Part shown: one piece after another, positions 24,291-24,314 of the stretch | Position numbering within the stretch: the first letter of the stretch is position 1 | Layout of the letters: the number at the start of each line of letters is the position of its first letter | DNA from: DASZMJ01 sp035551935 | Lineage (GTDB): Bacteria; Planctomycetota; Planctomycetia; Isosphaerales; Isosphaeraceae | DNA length: 24,314 nt | Direction: 5' to 3' | Assembly (NCBI GenBank): GCA_035551935.1 | Contig: DASZMJ010000137.1 | Location: 1-24,314, forward strand | Position numbers and translations under genes: made by a program | Notes under the pieces: model-generated | The model's input: only the letters and a program-made list of their open reading frames with translations | Told to the model about the DNA's origin: nothing | The model's database searches: none

Positions 24291-24314
24291 GAGTGCTGAG
24301 TGCTGAGTGCTGAG
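24291..24314. repeat. Heptamer tandem repeat running off the window
   Basis: GAGTGCT occurs three times in a row followed by GAG, and the array is cut by the window edge, so its length is unknown. Its unit (AGCACTC on the other strand) looks like a common intergenic tandem repeat. Confidence 0.8.

Overview
The window is very GC-rich DNA from a bacterium that is most probably a planctomycete of the Isosphaeraceae type. Reasons: a small basic protein of the kind seen in Planctomycetes, Verrucomicrobia and Chlamydiae; large exported proteins with TPR, FG-GAP and ASPIC/UnbV domains; Ala/Pro-rich secreted proteins; and intergenic spacers full of long inverted repeats. I assign 17 protein-coding genes. 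No rRNA, tRNA, insertion sequence, integrase or CRISPR array is visible. The genus is inference.

Layout. 42-1536: a ZIP metal transporter diverges from a pterin-4a-carbinolamine dehydratase, which converges on the small basic protein. 1816-3500: a secreted Ala/Pro/Tyr-rich protein converges on a Crp/Fnr-type regulator carrying an internal tandem duplication. 3501-4628: about 1.1 kb without a credible gene, holding an array of about 14 degenerate copies of an AACGAACCCA-centred repeat, phased at about 32 nt in its middle. 4629-7265: an M29-type aminopeptidase and a secreted protein with a secretin-N-like segment. 7394-10822 (minus): a probable operon of a small membrane protein, an HtrA-type protease with two PDZ domains, and an NtrC-type sigma-54 response regulator without a kinase. 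11127-11948: an FHA-STAS protein lacking the usual STAS phospho-serine. 12069-15386 (minus): a DUF1015 protein, S-adenosylhomocysteinase and a small unknown protein. 15658-18414: a GH15-like glycosidase. 18513-24191 (minus): a 1258-residue TPR/FG-GAP/ASPIC lipoprotein candidate, a nitrilase-superfamily hydrolase and a secreted TPR protein.

The most distinctive feature of the window is its intergenic structure. All five convergent gene junctions carry an inverted repeat, from a 6-bp stem up to a perfect 52-bp arm, and most same-strand boundaries carry one too. The only same-strand gaps without a clear one are inside the proposed membrane protein-HtrA-regulator operon. None has a classical U-tract, so these repeats look like a punctuation system of bidirectional terminators or mobile palindromes. 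Three loci share one arm phrase built on a 9-10 nt period. At 18410-18517 the repeat arms themselves supply the stop codons of both converging genes.

Most genes look like housekeeping or envelope functions: metal uptake, the methyl cycle, peptide and carbohydrate turnover, and envelope protease control. No defence or mobile module is recognisable. The best candidates for something undescribed are the phased repeat array (3881-4502) and the palindrome punctuation. Family assignments rest on motifs read by eye.
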